The position numbers and the translations under genes are program-made. Below the pieces are notes generated by a model. The model worked only from the letters and a program-made list of their open reading frames with translations. It ran no database searches and had not been told where the DNA came from. Positions 47,601 to 58,366 of a DNA stretch of 64,000 bases are shown piece after piece (position 1 is the stretch's first letter; each line of letters begins with the position of its first letter). Source of the stretch: Ostreococcus mediterraneus (lineage: Eukaryota; Chlorophyta; Mamiellophyceae; Mamiellales; Bathycoccaceae); NCBI GenBank assembly GCA_012295225.1, contig WMKK01000015.1, forward strand, positions 213,369 to 277,368. The letters run 5' to 3'.

Positions 47601-50600
47601 ACGGTAAACGTTGGTCATCTCACTGTTAGTATCATAGATGTGGCAAGAAATGAACTCGGATCATTATCAACAGAGGATGTTTCAGTCACAGCATCTCTTG
47701 TGGTCGGGAGCGTCGACGCAAACGGTGAGTATGAGATGCGAGCCCAAGGCGCTCAACTGTCGGGAACATTAACTAAAACCACAGCAAATGGGCGAGTATC
47801 ATTTTCGGATCTAGTACTTACGGCATCAGGTAACTCCGGTACGCGTGCCGTAGGTTCGACAGCAGATATTACTTATGGAGGAGCAACACGCGGCGACTAT
47901 GGTGAAGCTTCGAAGTACATCATCCAGTTTGCCGCATCAATCGGCAATGTTCCAGTCTTGGCTCATTCAATTTTGCGTATTGACGTCGGCGAACCAGTAT
48001 ATCTTCGAATCAATGGTACATACAGTGCAATTACAACGTACACCGAAGCCTCAAAGCAACCTGTTGGTGAAATTATTATTGGTGCTTATGACGGCGGAAA
48101 TAATTTCGTAGGTACCGCTGAAACAGCGCTTCGCAATGTTCACGTGGAAGCAACAGTGGGCATCACGTTAGATGGTACCGTGGACCTTGCACGAGAGATC
48201 GATACGGGCATCTGGCGTTTCTCTGATATTACAATTGTTTCGCCGACAGCGGCCAACTTTGAGCTGAAATTTACATCCGCGGATTTGACTCCCGTCATCC
48301 AAGTTGTAAACGTGCTCGCTGGAAATGCCGGATATAAGTTGGTACCTACTACTTTGTCACTAACACCACTCGTAGCAGCCTCAGCTGTTCAATTTGATTC
48401 GTTTGCAGTAAATGTTTTCGACTGGACGAACAATGTTCTCGGCACTGGAGATAGGCACTCCACTGGCGACGGATATGCTCCAAACAGAAGAATTCGTGTA
48501 ACGTGTGAAACATTGACTCTCACTGGATCCGTTGAAGTCTTCACAAATGGGGCTGGTACTGCTTCTATTTCCACTTTATCGGCAACGTTGCCAAAAGCAG
48601 GTACCCATACGATCGTTGTGAGCGAATACGATGCGGATGTCAACGGCGAGACCCGTGCTGGACGATTGCAGAGTGCAACTGTCACCATCACCATCAGCGC
48701 TGGGGCCGTGAGTGGATTTAAAGTATCGACGTCCGCGCAACTTGAATATACTACATCGTTCAGTGAAAGTTTGCAAGTGTCAGAAATCTCAGCGTATTCT
48801 GTCGGAGATACGATTCCACTTGCCGACTTTGAGGTCGTCCCCGTTGATGTCGCTGGCAACGAGTCTCCAACGGGAACTTTACCATCTGGTATTACTTTGA
48901 CGGCATCCATGAATGATTCAAGCCGAGATATATATCCATACATATTGGGAGCAAATGAAACGACTATCGCTAGAGAGGCTGTTCTGACTGTGTACGCAGA
49001 TACTTCACTGTACCCGAGGAATGGTTCTTTGATAGAAACTACGTCGAGTGCTGGTGTCGCAACGTTTTCCGGTTTACATTTGGTGAAGCCAAAGACTGGA
49101 ACATACACGCTGACTTTCGCTTCCGGATCATCGTCGTATACTTCGGCTGTTGCAGAGCTTAAAATTACCCCGGGTAGGTCTCAGCATGTCGGATTACTTC
49201 CGTACTGTGACCTGTCAGCCGACGCCTCTGTGTGCGATGAAAGTACAAATTGCACGTGCAACGCGTACAGAGCTGCTTCGGATGTACCACTTCATCCCAT
49301 CAGCGCTTACATTTTAGATGGTGCGTTGAATCCTGTCGGAGATTTTGACACGAAAAGTTGCGAAACATGTCCAGATAGAAAGATTATCCTGTCGCCAAAA
49401 AATGTCACGTTGTGTCACAGCGTTACCAACGGCGGCGACGCATGCGAGTGCGCTGGCTTGGCGAGTGCAACCTCGACGTTGGATGGCAAACTATGTTCAC
49501 CAACTGTCGCTATTGAGGTGACCCCTGAGTCGGGATTGGGGTATTTTGACGCTATCTTCATAGCCGCTCCAAAAGTCGGGACATACGCAATTGAGTTGTA
49601 CTCTCCTGGCCTCACGAGTGTAGAGTACTACTTTTCAGTATCTCTAGGAGTAGCCGCAGCTTTCGTGCTGGACAGCGTTCAGGCGAGCAGTGTTCTCACT
49701 TCAGAAGTAGAAACTGCTATCTCGACCTCTAGTAATCCCCTTGTGGGACGTTTGTACGACGGCGGAGGAAATTTCATGTCTACGGCAACGCATGGTGAAC
49801 AAATATTCGTTTCGTGCGAAACTGCAAACTTGGCCGAGTATCCGCAAGGAATTAATCCGGTAATTGGAGGAAAAACTTATGCAGCATCATGCGGGAGCGT
49901 TGCACTATGTGCATCTCAGGTACGTTTGTTTCGTTCGACTATCGAATTAATTATTCATTTCCAGAAAAAATATTAACGTTTTATTTAATTGTAGAGCGCA
50001 ACGGCAGGAGTTGTGGAGTTCAAGAATCTAGTCTTACTTGCACCCACTGCAAATGTACACACGATCATATTTACTATGAATGACAAGCAGGTGGCATCGT
50101 ATGAAGTCACTGTACAACTTGGACAAGCAAGTAAATTAATTGTGGCAAATTCGCCCGAGACGTCTTATCAAGCTGCGGCATCAACGAAGCTCGGTTTGAT
50201 CGAAATTACCATCGCAGACGGCGCTGGGAACGTTCTAGGGACATCGAACACCGATACATTCATTATCACGACTGCAATGACAGGACCAAGGTACATTTGA
50301 CATCAATTATGTCTCATTAATTAATTAATTAATTAATCATCAAAACAGGCACACTTTTCGGACAACCGCAGGACGTAACAGGACTATCGGCTCTGGATAT
50401 GGCAATGTGCTATTCTCAGATCTAATTGTTGATACTCCAGAGGTAAGCCGTTCTTTTACTTTGAGTCAGTGTGAAGTTTCACTGATGTGTAATTATTTCG
50501 CAGGTTGGCAATTATCTTCTGACGTTCAGTTGTATTGGTTGTGCCGAAATTGGGCTCGTGATTGAGGCTATGTCGTTTGGTTTCAGTGTTTACCTCGGAG

Positions 50601-53600
50601 TTCCAGCTGCACTTACAGTTGCAACGGTACGATTCACTCTTTTATATCTCTATCGAATTATTTTATTAATTAATTAACGCAGTCTTACACTTCGCATTCA
50701 ACTGGGGAGACACTGACATTGCAAAGCAGTTATAGTACTGCCAAGGAAGTATCACTGAGTTCATTCGTTGTGCAAGTGATCGATGGAGCATCGAACGTAC
50801 TGAACTTGCAGTACGAAATCGACGTGGAGGCTACTCCGGTGAGCGTTGGGTCCTGCACTACGTCAGCGATTGAAATGGCGTACACGCCCCAGAGCGTGAT
50901 TTCTGGTGTGGCGATTTTCGATGATATTGTCGTCAAAAGACCTTGCACGGGAACGTATCACTTGACGTTCAGCTCACCAGGGCTTTCGTCGGTCTCAATT
51001 CTGCTCACTTTCAGCACTGGCTATCCATCAACTATCGATGTGTGCACAGTGAATTCCTATACGCGAGTTGAAACTGGGTTGTGCAACGATACGCACACGT
51101 ACGTCGGCGCAAGTGATATGGTTGTGCAAAGTTTTTCAGCACAACTGACTGATCCAGGTGGACTTCACGTCGGTGACGCTTGGGATGCAGAAGCACGTAA
51201 CGTCACAGTTGAGCTTGAATCATTCGTGCTGGTCCCCGGTCAACCTGAGGTGGTCTCCACTCCATCCCTCATTGCCGATTGGAATGGCTCCCTTCTCGCG
51301 TCAAGTGGCGCGGTTGGATGGTGCACAGATACCATGGATGCAAATCCTCAGAACGTTGTCGTTCGAAACCCTCTCACGGGTGGGTTATCTTATGAAGTAC
51401 GATACTCAAATCCTGCGGCGGCGTATTGTCGGGAAATTTCATACAGTGGAGTAGCACCTGATACACACTATAACGTGGGACTTAAAATTGATATTGGTCT
51501 TGCTGGTGTTTATCGTTTACGAATAGCTTCCTATTGTGGTCCGGAGCGCTGTCCTGGCGCAATCCATCCTACGCTCGAGACAGATTTGTTACAGTTTACA
51601 GTAATACCAGGAGCGCCAGCAGCTCTCAAGATGTTGACTGCTCCGCCCTTCGTAAATGAGAACGATTTTGCACTTATACCAGCTCCCGAGATTGTTTTAG
51701 TAGATTCAGTGGGAAACGTTTGCACGCAAGTGGATACATCGATCGCAGTGAGTGTCACGCCATTGCTTACGAATCTTCTTGGAGCTGTGGGCGAAATGGT
51801 ATCTGGTGCGGTCAAATTTGATAATCTCAAGCTTGTTGGCGAACGTGGAGCCGAATACCGCTTAACGTTCACTTCTGATACGTACAGTCTCAGTACTACT
51901 TCCGACAGAACGTTGACTGTCATGAACTGCTCGTCTATCAAGCCCAACAGTGCGCTATACAACGGCGAGTGTTCGTGCATGCCTGGCTTTACATCTGATT
52001 TGAGTGGAGAGACAGGATATACCGCTGATCTCGATAGTTTTTACATCGAAAGCAATACGACGCTATACAAAACCACGATAGGATCTACGGACTGGATCAG
52101 CGCACTTCACCCTTATGGAGTCTGCGTTCCGTGTGCGAACGGATTTTACAAGTCATCGCACGGTGCAGATGCGTGTGTTTCTTGCCCAGATCGTATGGAT
52201 ACGGCTCGTTCGGACGGTATTTTGAAAAGTCAATACTACGCATCTTCTGGAAGTCTTGTTCTAGGTTCCTTGGCTCATGTAGGCAAGGATGCATGTCATT
52301 GCGTCTCTCAGACGCAGACGCCATTTTTGAGTTACTATCGCCAGCTTCCACTGGACGCGTACTTGTGTGGAGATTGCCCTGTAGGTGGTGAATGCGATGG
52401 AGACGTCATCGAACGCGTGAGAGCTCTCCCAGGTTACAGCAGATTTAAATTAACGTCACTTACTTTCAGAGAGTGTCCTTTTCCTGAAGCATGTTTGGGA
52501 GGAGTCAACAGCACTTGCCTCGATGGCGGTTACACGGGGAGTCGTTGCGCAGCGTGTAGTAAAGGTTACGCGTATGATCCAATCAAGGGAGCTCATCCTC
52601 CAAAGTGCTATGACTGCGCATCAGGTGCATATTCAGTAATGAATTTACCTATTATCATCTTGAACTTTCTGTGGTTCTTTATTCTGGCATGGCTCCTTCG
52701 CCGCATCAATTTACGACGGGGATCTCAGGCTGTAAATGTGGTAAAATCTTTCGTTACATACTTACAAATGACCGCGTTGGCAAAAAATCTAGATTTGAGC
52801 TGGCCAGACTCGGTCAAACAATTTTTATTGTTGGCCGAGAAACTGTCACTGTTGGATATTCGTTCATCTGCATTCAAGTGTGCATTCAACTGGAACTTTT
52901 ATCAGAATTTCGCGTTTCATGAACTTTTACCCATCTCGCTTGGTGTTATGTTATTCATCTATTTTACAATCGTGAAATATGTTGAAGAATTAAAAGAGGA
53001 GATGGCTAAAGCGCGAATACAAGCGAGTAAGAAGAAGTCTGCAAATGCTGATGACTCAGCGGAAGAGGACAACAACGACGCAAAAGTCAACGTGGGAGCG
53101 CAATTAAAGAAAGATGACGGCGCCGCAGGATTAGAAGAATCTTGGCAAGTCAACGCTTATGATAAAGTCATTTCTTGGCTTGTTGTCGCTCTGTGGTTAC
53201 TTTATCCCACATTGGTACAATACTTCATTGAGTTTACGCAGTGCACCGGATCGCCCGGGGATGATGATCGACACTTTGTGTCTGATTACTCTCTCCAATG
53301 CGCTGGACCTTTGTACAGCACGCTATGGGTAGTCGTGGTAGTATGCATGATTTTGTACGGCTTGGGAATACCGATGTTGCTCTTACATATGTTGACTGGT
53401 GAGGACATCACAAGTTCGCACAATTCAGTTCTCGTGCAATACCGTTTTGGACTGCTCTTCAAAGGTTTAGACATCAAGTGTTCTTGGTGGTGGGAATGGG
53501 TTATCTTTGTTCGAAAATTTGCGCTCATCATTGCTGTTATTGTGTTCCAGCAGAGCCAGGTTTTCGGCGGCTATTGCGCAAATTGTTTGCTTCAATTTTT

Positions 53601-54240
53601 CTTTTTGCTTCAAATCATCGCGCGTCCGTACGTCTCGGTTGAGCACGGAAGGATTGAAACCAATGGTTTGCTCACGGCCATGGCTACATTCACTGGTGGA
53701 TTGATTTTTGCACAGTCGAGTTCTGATGATAGTACCGGTAATAGCGGGGGTCTGATTCTCTTCATGACAACCGCATTTTTCGTTGCACACTTCTGGACCT
53801 GGTACACTTTTGTGCGCACCCTGCGCGCGCTTTTCAAAGAGGAGGGTGAAGAAGCCATGATCTCTCGTGCGGTTCGTGATTTGGAATTCGAAGACGAGGT
53901 CGTCGACCACTTCGATAATAAACGTGACGTCGCCATTATTCAACAAGAAGCTCTCGCCAGGGAGCACGAACGCATCCGTCTGCGTGGCATGGTTGGCGAG
54001 CGCCTTCCGTTTGCCGACGACGACTTGTTGGACGCCATCAAGCGAGATTCCACGATTGATATTCGCACCGAACACAAGGAATTGAGTGCTAAACTCGAAC
54101 ATCTTCGTGAAAAATGGAAAGAGCGCACCGCGCAGAGAGACAACAGACACGTCGCTCTCGATGAGCGTCACCTATCAAACATGGAGCGTCGCGCGTCCAA
54201 GCGCGCCGACCAAAACGAAAACGTGACCGATAAAACATAG
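44661..54240 (+). CDS. Giant EGF / IPT-TIG / Ig-like surface protein with eight-helix membrane domain, five exons
   Basis: Exons 44661-49919, 49995-50290, 50349-50442, 50504-50626 and 50683-54240; introns of 75, 58, 61 and 56 bases, all GT-AG and A+T rich. The product is about 3,109 aa. A signal helix (LLPLALALVLVLVCSAATLV) precedes an EGF-like module (CDSDGTCTCSTGWSGIACD). A large beta-rich, propeller-like region (residues about 85-575) and two IPT/TIG-like domains (to about 815; e.g. ILGSGFYSQ, ACRFG, EVTCVAP) follow. A long array of Ig/filamin-like repeats each ends in a GxYTLTF-type strand. At about 2340-2575 is a Cys-rich GCC2/3-like region, then about eight helices (2577-2970) and a charged tail. 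The last part resembles protist TRP-like channels or receptors. Function unknown; likely plasma membrane. Confidence 0.82.
49920..50682 (+). other. Cluster of four A+T-rich mini-introns in the giant gene
   Basis: Introns 49920-49994, 50291-50348, 50443-50503 and 50627-50682. Donors are GTACGT, GTACAT, GTAAGC and GTACGA; acceptors are TAG or CAG. Three contain TTAATTAAT/TTAAC runs close to the acceptor, and the third has ACTGAT at 50481-50486. Adjacent exons join in frame, keeping the repeat pattern (for example GPR + HTFRTT). Confidence 0.85.
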
Positions 54241-54721
54241 TAGCTTAGGCACAATCACATTCGCGCGCGCGAGTGCGATTTGTAATCATAGTCATAGCTG
54301 TCAAGATTTTCGCACATACCTATATCCTACGTCCTCACACCCTCGTCGCACCGTCACCGTTCTACGCGCGTATTGTCCTCCTCGTCGCGGCGTTGGCCCA
54401 CCATCCGTGGTCACGCCTCGATCACTTTTTGTGCGTGCGGCGGGGGGAAATCGAATCCCGATCGGGTAGATTTTTGGGACACGTGCTTGAGTCATGATTG
54501 GTGAAATCACCCACCAAAAATGTTTGGTTTAAAAACCACCCATGAACAACCCTGAAAAATTTCTGCGAGGTAAATAATATACATGGCGTTCGAATGACGT
54601 CGAATACGACATCACGACCCCGACGAAGATTCTGATCCTCCCCGCGAAGGCCGAGGAATCGCGTGCGACGCGCGTGATGGATGCGCGACGCGCGACACTT
54701 TGCACACGCACACAACGTAAT
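54241..54721. promoter_or_regulatory. PsbQ promoter with G-box and shared element
   Basis: 481 bases. CACGTG (G-box) at 54480-54485 and TCATGATTGGT at 54492-54502 lie 12 bases apart (starts), about 230 bases before the PsbQ ATG. A TATA-like aataatatac is near 54573. G-boxes are common in light- and clock-driven photosynthesis genes (established in plants; inferred here). Confidence 0.55.
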
Positions 54722-55896
54722 ATGTCCGCCTCTACCTCCACGTTCGCCGGTAAGGCCATCGCCCAAAAGGTTGCGCTCAAGAAGACGCAAAAGGCTAACG
54801 TCACCGTTCGCGCCTCGGCCGAAAAGGTGCGCACACACTCGCGACATCGCACGCATCGATGCGCGATGGGTGACATCGAAACGCGCGATATGCGTCGCCA
54901 TCGACCGTGCGAACGCGCGATCGATGACGTGCATGATAACACATGAAATGTTTCTCACGTGTTCGTCCTCTCGTCATGACGTTCGCGTGGTCGATGGGGC
55001 GCGTATTCCACCCCGATCGTCCCGATTCGCGATTCGCGCGCCAGTCATCGTCCACCATCACTGACCGATCGTTCGCGCCGTGATCCGTGCGTTGTTGACG
55101 CGCTTTAGGCTGTGTCCTTCTTCGCCGCCACCGCGGTTGTTTTGTCCGCCACCCCGTCCTTCGCGGCGACGAGCATTGAACTCACCGACAAGCGCTCGGA
55201 GAACCAAAACGGTCTTCAGTTGATCTACGAGGTACGCGCGCCACGCCCATCGCGTGCTCGGCGCAACCGTATCCAGATGGGATTTTGTCGATTTTGCCCC
55301 TGTTGGGACGACCCGGTTGAGCTTTGGATGATGTTGGGTAGTTTCGCGGAACCTCTCTCTATGTGTGGTACTGACGGTGTATGTCACGTGTTATTTCATA
55401 CTGCAGGCTCGTGATTTGGATATTGATGCCAAGCCGCGCTCGGAAGGCCCGTCCCGCTTCTCTTTCCAAAAGCTCACGACGAAGGAAACCGCGGCGCGCG
55501 CCAAGGAGTCTGTGGTGCGTACGCGCGCGCTCGACTGTATCTGAATCGCGCGCACGCGCTCGTTTGAATAGACACGCGCACACGATGAATGCGTGACTGA
55601 CATGTTACTTTTTTCATTCGATACAGACCCGCATCAACAAGGATGTTGGTGAATACGTTGGCAAGAAGTACTGGACCCAAGCGTCCAACGAGCTCCGCCG
55701 CCAAGTCGGTACCCTCCGCTTCGACATCAACAACCTTGTCGACGCTAAGGGTGGTGACTCCGCGTCTGCCAAGGCTTTCTACAAGAGCCTCGAAAAGCTT
55801 GATTTCGCTATCCGCCAAAAGGACCAAGATGCCGCCACTGCGCTCCTTGCTGAAGTCCAAACGAGCGCCAACGCGCTCATCGCCTCTCTTGCTTAA
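54722..55896 (+). CDS. PSBQ: PsbQ, oxygen-evolving enhancer protein 3, four exons
   Basis: Exons 54722-54826, 55109-55231, 55407-55514 and 55627-55896; introns of 282, 175 and 112 bases with ACTGAC branch hexamers at 55060, 55370 and 55596, all phase 0. The product is 201 aa. Exon 1 is a stromal-targeting peptide (STFAGKAIAQKVALKK...). Exon 2 begins with the hydrophobic lumen-targeting helix SFFAATAVVLSATPSFAAT ending in an Ala-x-Ala cleavage site. The mature four-helix bundle has INKDVGEYVGKKYWTQASNE, LRFDINNLVDAKG and FAIRQKDQDAATALLAEV. It stabilises the Mn4Ca cluster of photosystem II from the lumen. Confidence 0.94.
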
Positions 55897-56158
55897 GTTC
55901 TGAGCGACGATGACGGGAAGAGATGCGCTGGAGATGCAGCACCGAATTTAGTCAACATGATTGCTATAGCCATGATTTCGGTGTTCGGGGTGTATTGCGA
56001 GTTATTAATGTAATAACAAATGCGACCAGAACAACAACAGAGATCGATTTTCAATCGAAACGAACACATCAAAGCCAAAGCGCCATCCTCTGTCTACGCA
56101 TCCTCTGCGCGTGCGATGCACCACGTCCTCACATCCCATCGCGACTGGTGCACCGGCG

Positions 56159-56719
56159 ATGGTTCACATGTCGTGCACCATAATCTCTTCGATACCATGC
56201 GCGTCGTCGTATTCGCCGCGACTGGCGCGGAGTACGCCCCGGGCGGCGCCAAAGCCGTCGACGTCTGCGTCTGCTGTGGCGTCTGTGCCATCGTCACGCC
56301 GCTCCACCGCACGTCTCGGGTTTAGCCAAAGCATAGCGCACGATAGATGCCGACGAGGACATCGGCATAGCACACTACTCGTCGCGTTCGCGAACGCTCT
56401 CGGCGATGGCGCGCAGAAAGATGCTCGCGACGACGTCGTTGAAGAGTCGAGTAAAAGGGCGAGAGTGCAGCTGCCGCAGGCGAGGCGGAGAGTGCAAATG
56501 ACGTTCACGTGCAATAAATGCGACGGCAAGACGCAACGGATGATAAATCCAGATGTACTAGAAAAAGGCACAATGTGGGTGCAGTGCGGTGAGTGCGAGG
56601 CGTGGCATCAAATCGTTGACAACCTCGGTTTGATTTTTGATTTGTCCGGGGAATGGGAAAGCGACGCAAAGGATATTAGACGAGCGATGCGTGAGCGAAG
56701 AAAAGAGTCGGAGGATTGA
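56159..56719 (+). CDS. DNL-type zinc finger protein (HEP/Zim17/Tim15)
   Basis: 186 aa from the first ATG (56159). The core is near residues 115-165: FTCNKCDGKTQRMIN and VQCGECEAWHQIVDNLGLI. Four cysteines make the zinc site and DNL names the motif. These proteins keep mitochondrial and plastid Hsp70 soluble (HEP1/HEP2; Zim17). The long Ser/Arg-rich N-terminus suggests organelle targeting; which organelle is not clear. The C-terminus ends Arg/Lys/Glu-rich. Confidence 0.87.
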   Translation: MVHMSCTIISSIPCASSYSPRLARSTPRAAPKPSTSASAVASVPSSRRSTARLGFSQSIAHDRCRRGHRHSTLLVAFANALGDGAQKDARDDVVEESSKRARVQLPQARRRVQMTFTCNKCDGKTQRMINPDVLEKGTMWVQCGECEAWHQIVDNLGLIFDLSGEWESDAKDIRRAMRERRKESED

Positions 56720-56784
56720 TTCGATCTATATATGTATATACACTCTATTGTTATTGCTATACTGGTACATCAATATAATGTTAT

Positions 56785-58152
56785 TCATGCGTAATATTCC
56801 ATCGTTTGCACGAGTCCTTCGGGAAGAATTGGAACGCGCTCTTTGTCGTGCAGCTTTTTGGTGTACATGAATGCACCGACAAACATCGTCGACGCGATAG
56901 CAGCGATGATGTACATCGCCACGAAAGGCACGGAGGTGAAACCCAAACCATCAAAGGTATTTGAAAGCTGTACGCGCCCAAGAGAAGACTCGGGCGCTGC
57001 ATCGTCGGCGCCCGCTGTTTCGCTGTTTGTCACAACTTTTGGCGGGTTTTGATTGAACAAAGCGCTCTGTTTCAACGCGCATCTTGCTCCACCGCCGTGA
57101 CTAAATTTGCAATGATAGTTGAAATGCTTTCGTAACGAGTTCACAGTGAGCTCGTGCGGCAGCTTCAGAGCTTCATCCAGCACGGAGTGAATCATCGAAA
57201 CATCCATGCGTACGTTCGCGGCTTTGCCTTGTGTCAATGAAAGAGATGCCGCCCAGCTGTAAAGCATTTGACGCGTACTATCATTGTCTCCATTATTCTT
57301 AGCTCGAGGCACGAATAGCGGAGGCGTGGCGATTCGGTAGTTGGCGTCCAAGCCGACGCCGTCGGCTAAAATGCAGTCCTCAAACTCCACGCACGTCGCC
57401 GCACACAGGTTGATTTTACCATTTCTTGGCGCGCGGTAAGCTTTGACTAATTGTTTCATCCCTCGGCGACTAATCAAGTATGCTTGCGTACTTGCAAGGT
57501 TTCTCGTACTCTTTGGAAGTGTGTGAAGCGTATATTTGGGCGTTTTTGAGCGCAACCGCTGCCAATCAGAAAACAACTCCTTCACCTCCTGCTGACTCCC
57601 TATCGCAGACAGCTGCACGACGGTCCAATCATATGGCAATGTTAATGCGAATTCTTCCAAGTTGTTCGCCCATGTAGGCATTAAATCTGGCACCGCGTCG
57701 TCTTCTAAAATCAACGCCACCTCTGCACCGTCGTCAAACGCCTTGTAAATCGCCGTCAAGTGCGACAGCGACGTACTCAATGCCGCCATATATTGCGAGC
57801 TCAACTTTTTCACACCATCATCGACGTAAAAACTCCTCGGCCACGCTCTCTTCGTCGCACATCGCGCCTTATCTATGGCGTTTTCCAAGTCGGATTCTCT
57901 CATGGCATCCACAGCTGCGACACGTTGAAGACCTTCAAATCCCGCAAAATGACTCTCCATGGCCAACCGAGCATCAATATTCGCACGACCATTCACGTAA
58001 TACGTCTTAATATCACCACTCGTCTCCGCTCGCGTGCCTGATATCGCCGCAAGCACGGCCAACCACCAAAGGGTGTTGTTCCAAATCATGCGCCTTTCCC
58101 TCCGCGTCCTCGTCGTACGCATCGCCAGACCCCCACGCACGCGCGCACCCAT
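56785..58152 (-). CDS. Glycosyltransferase family 25-like membrane protein
   Basis: 455 aa from ATG 58152 (MGARVRGG); ATG 58122 is an alternative. A signal/anchor helix (NNTLWWLAVLAAISGTRA) is followed by a GT25-like domain: TYYVNGRANIDARLAMESHF, TSLSHLTAIYKAFDDGAEVALILEDDAVPDL (metal-binding EDD). Then come WTVVQLSAIGSQQEV, STQAYLISRRGMKQLVKAY and LADGVGLDANYRIATPPLF. A second helix near the C-terminus (FVAMYIIAAIASTMFVGAFMY) makes it two-span, unlike typical soluble LPS-type enzymes. It likely transfers galactose or glucose in the secretory pathway (inference). Confidence 0.75.
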   Translation of the reverse strand: MGARVRGGLAMRTTRTRRERRMIWNNTLWWLAVLAAISGTRAETSGDIKTYYVNGRANIDARLAMESHFAGFEGLQRVAAVDAMRESDLENAIDKARCATKRAWPRSFYVDDGVKKLSSQYMAALSTSLSHLTAIYKAFDDGAEVALILEDDAVPDLMPTWANNLEEFALTLPYDWTVVQLSAIGSQQEVKELFSDWQRLRSKTPKYTLHTLPKSTRNLASTQAYLISRRGMKQLVKAYRAPRNGKINLCAATCVEFEDCILADGVGLDANYRIATPPLFVPRAKNNGDNDSTRQMLYSWAASLSLTQGKAANVRMDVSMIHSVLDEALKLPHELTVNSLRKHFNYHCKFSHGGGARCALKQSALFNQNPPKVVTNSETAGADDAAPESSLGRVQLSNTFDGLGFTSVPFVAMYIIAAIASTMFVGAFMYTKKLHDKERVPILPEGLVQTMEYYA

Positions 58153-58366
58153 CACGAGCACCTCTTCATACGGCGTTGGCGACTTACAAATCGTGAATCG
58201 CCGCACTCGAGTCGCGTTGTGATGCCAAATAACCGGCCCGATTTGGTGTTCGACGCGGTGCTTAGGGTTCAGGCGCCGTTCCGCACGTGGTCCTGCCCAC
58301 GTTTGAGCGCGACGATGACGACAGACGACGGCGCGTGCGACGCGTGCGACGACGAGGACGACGGCG

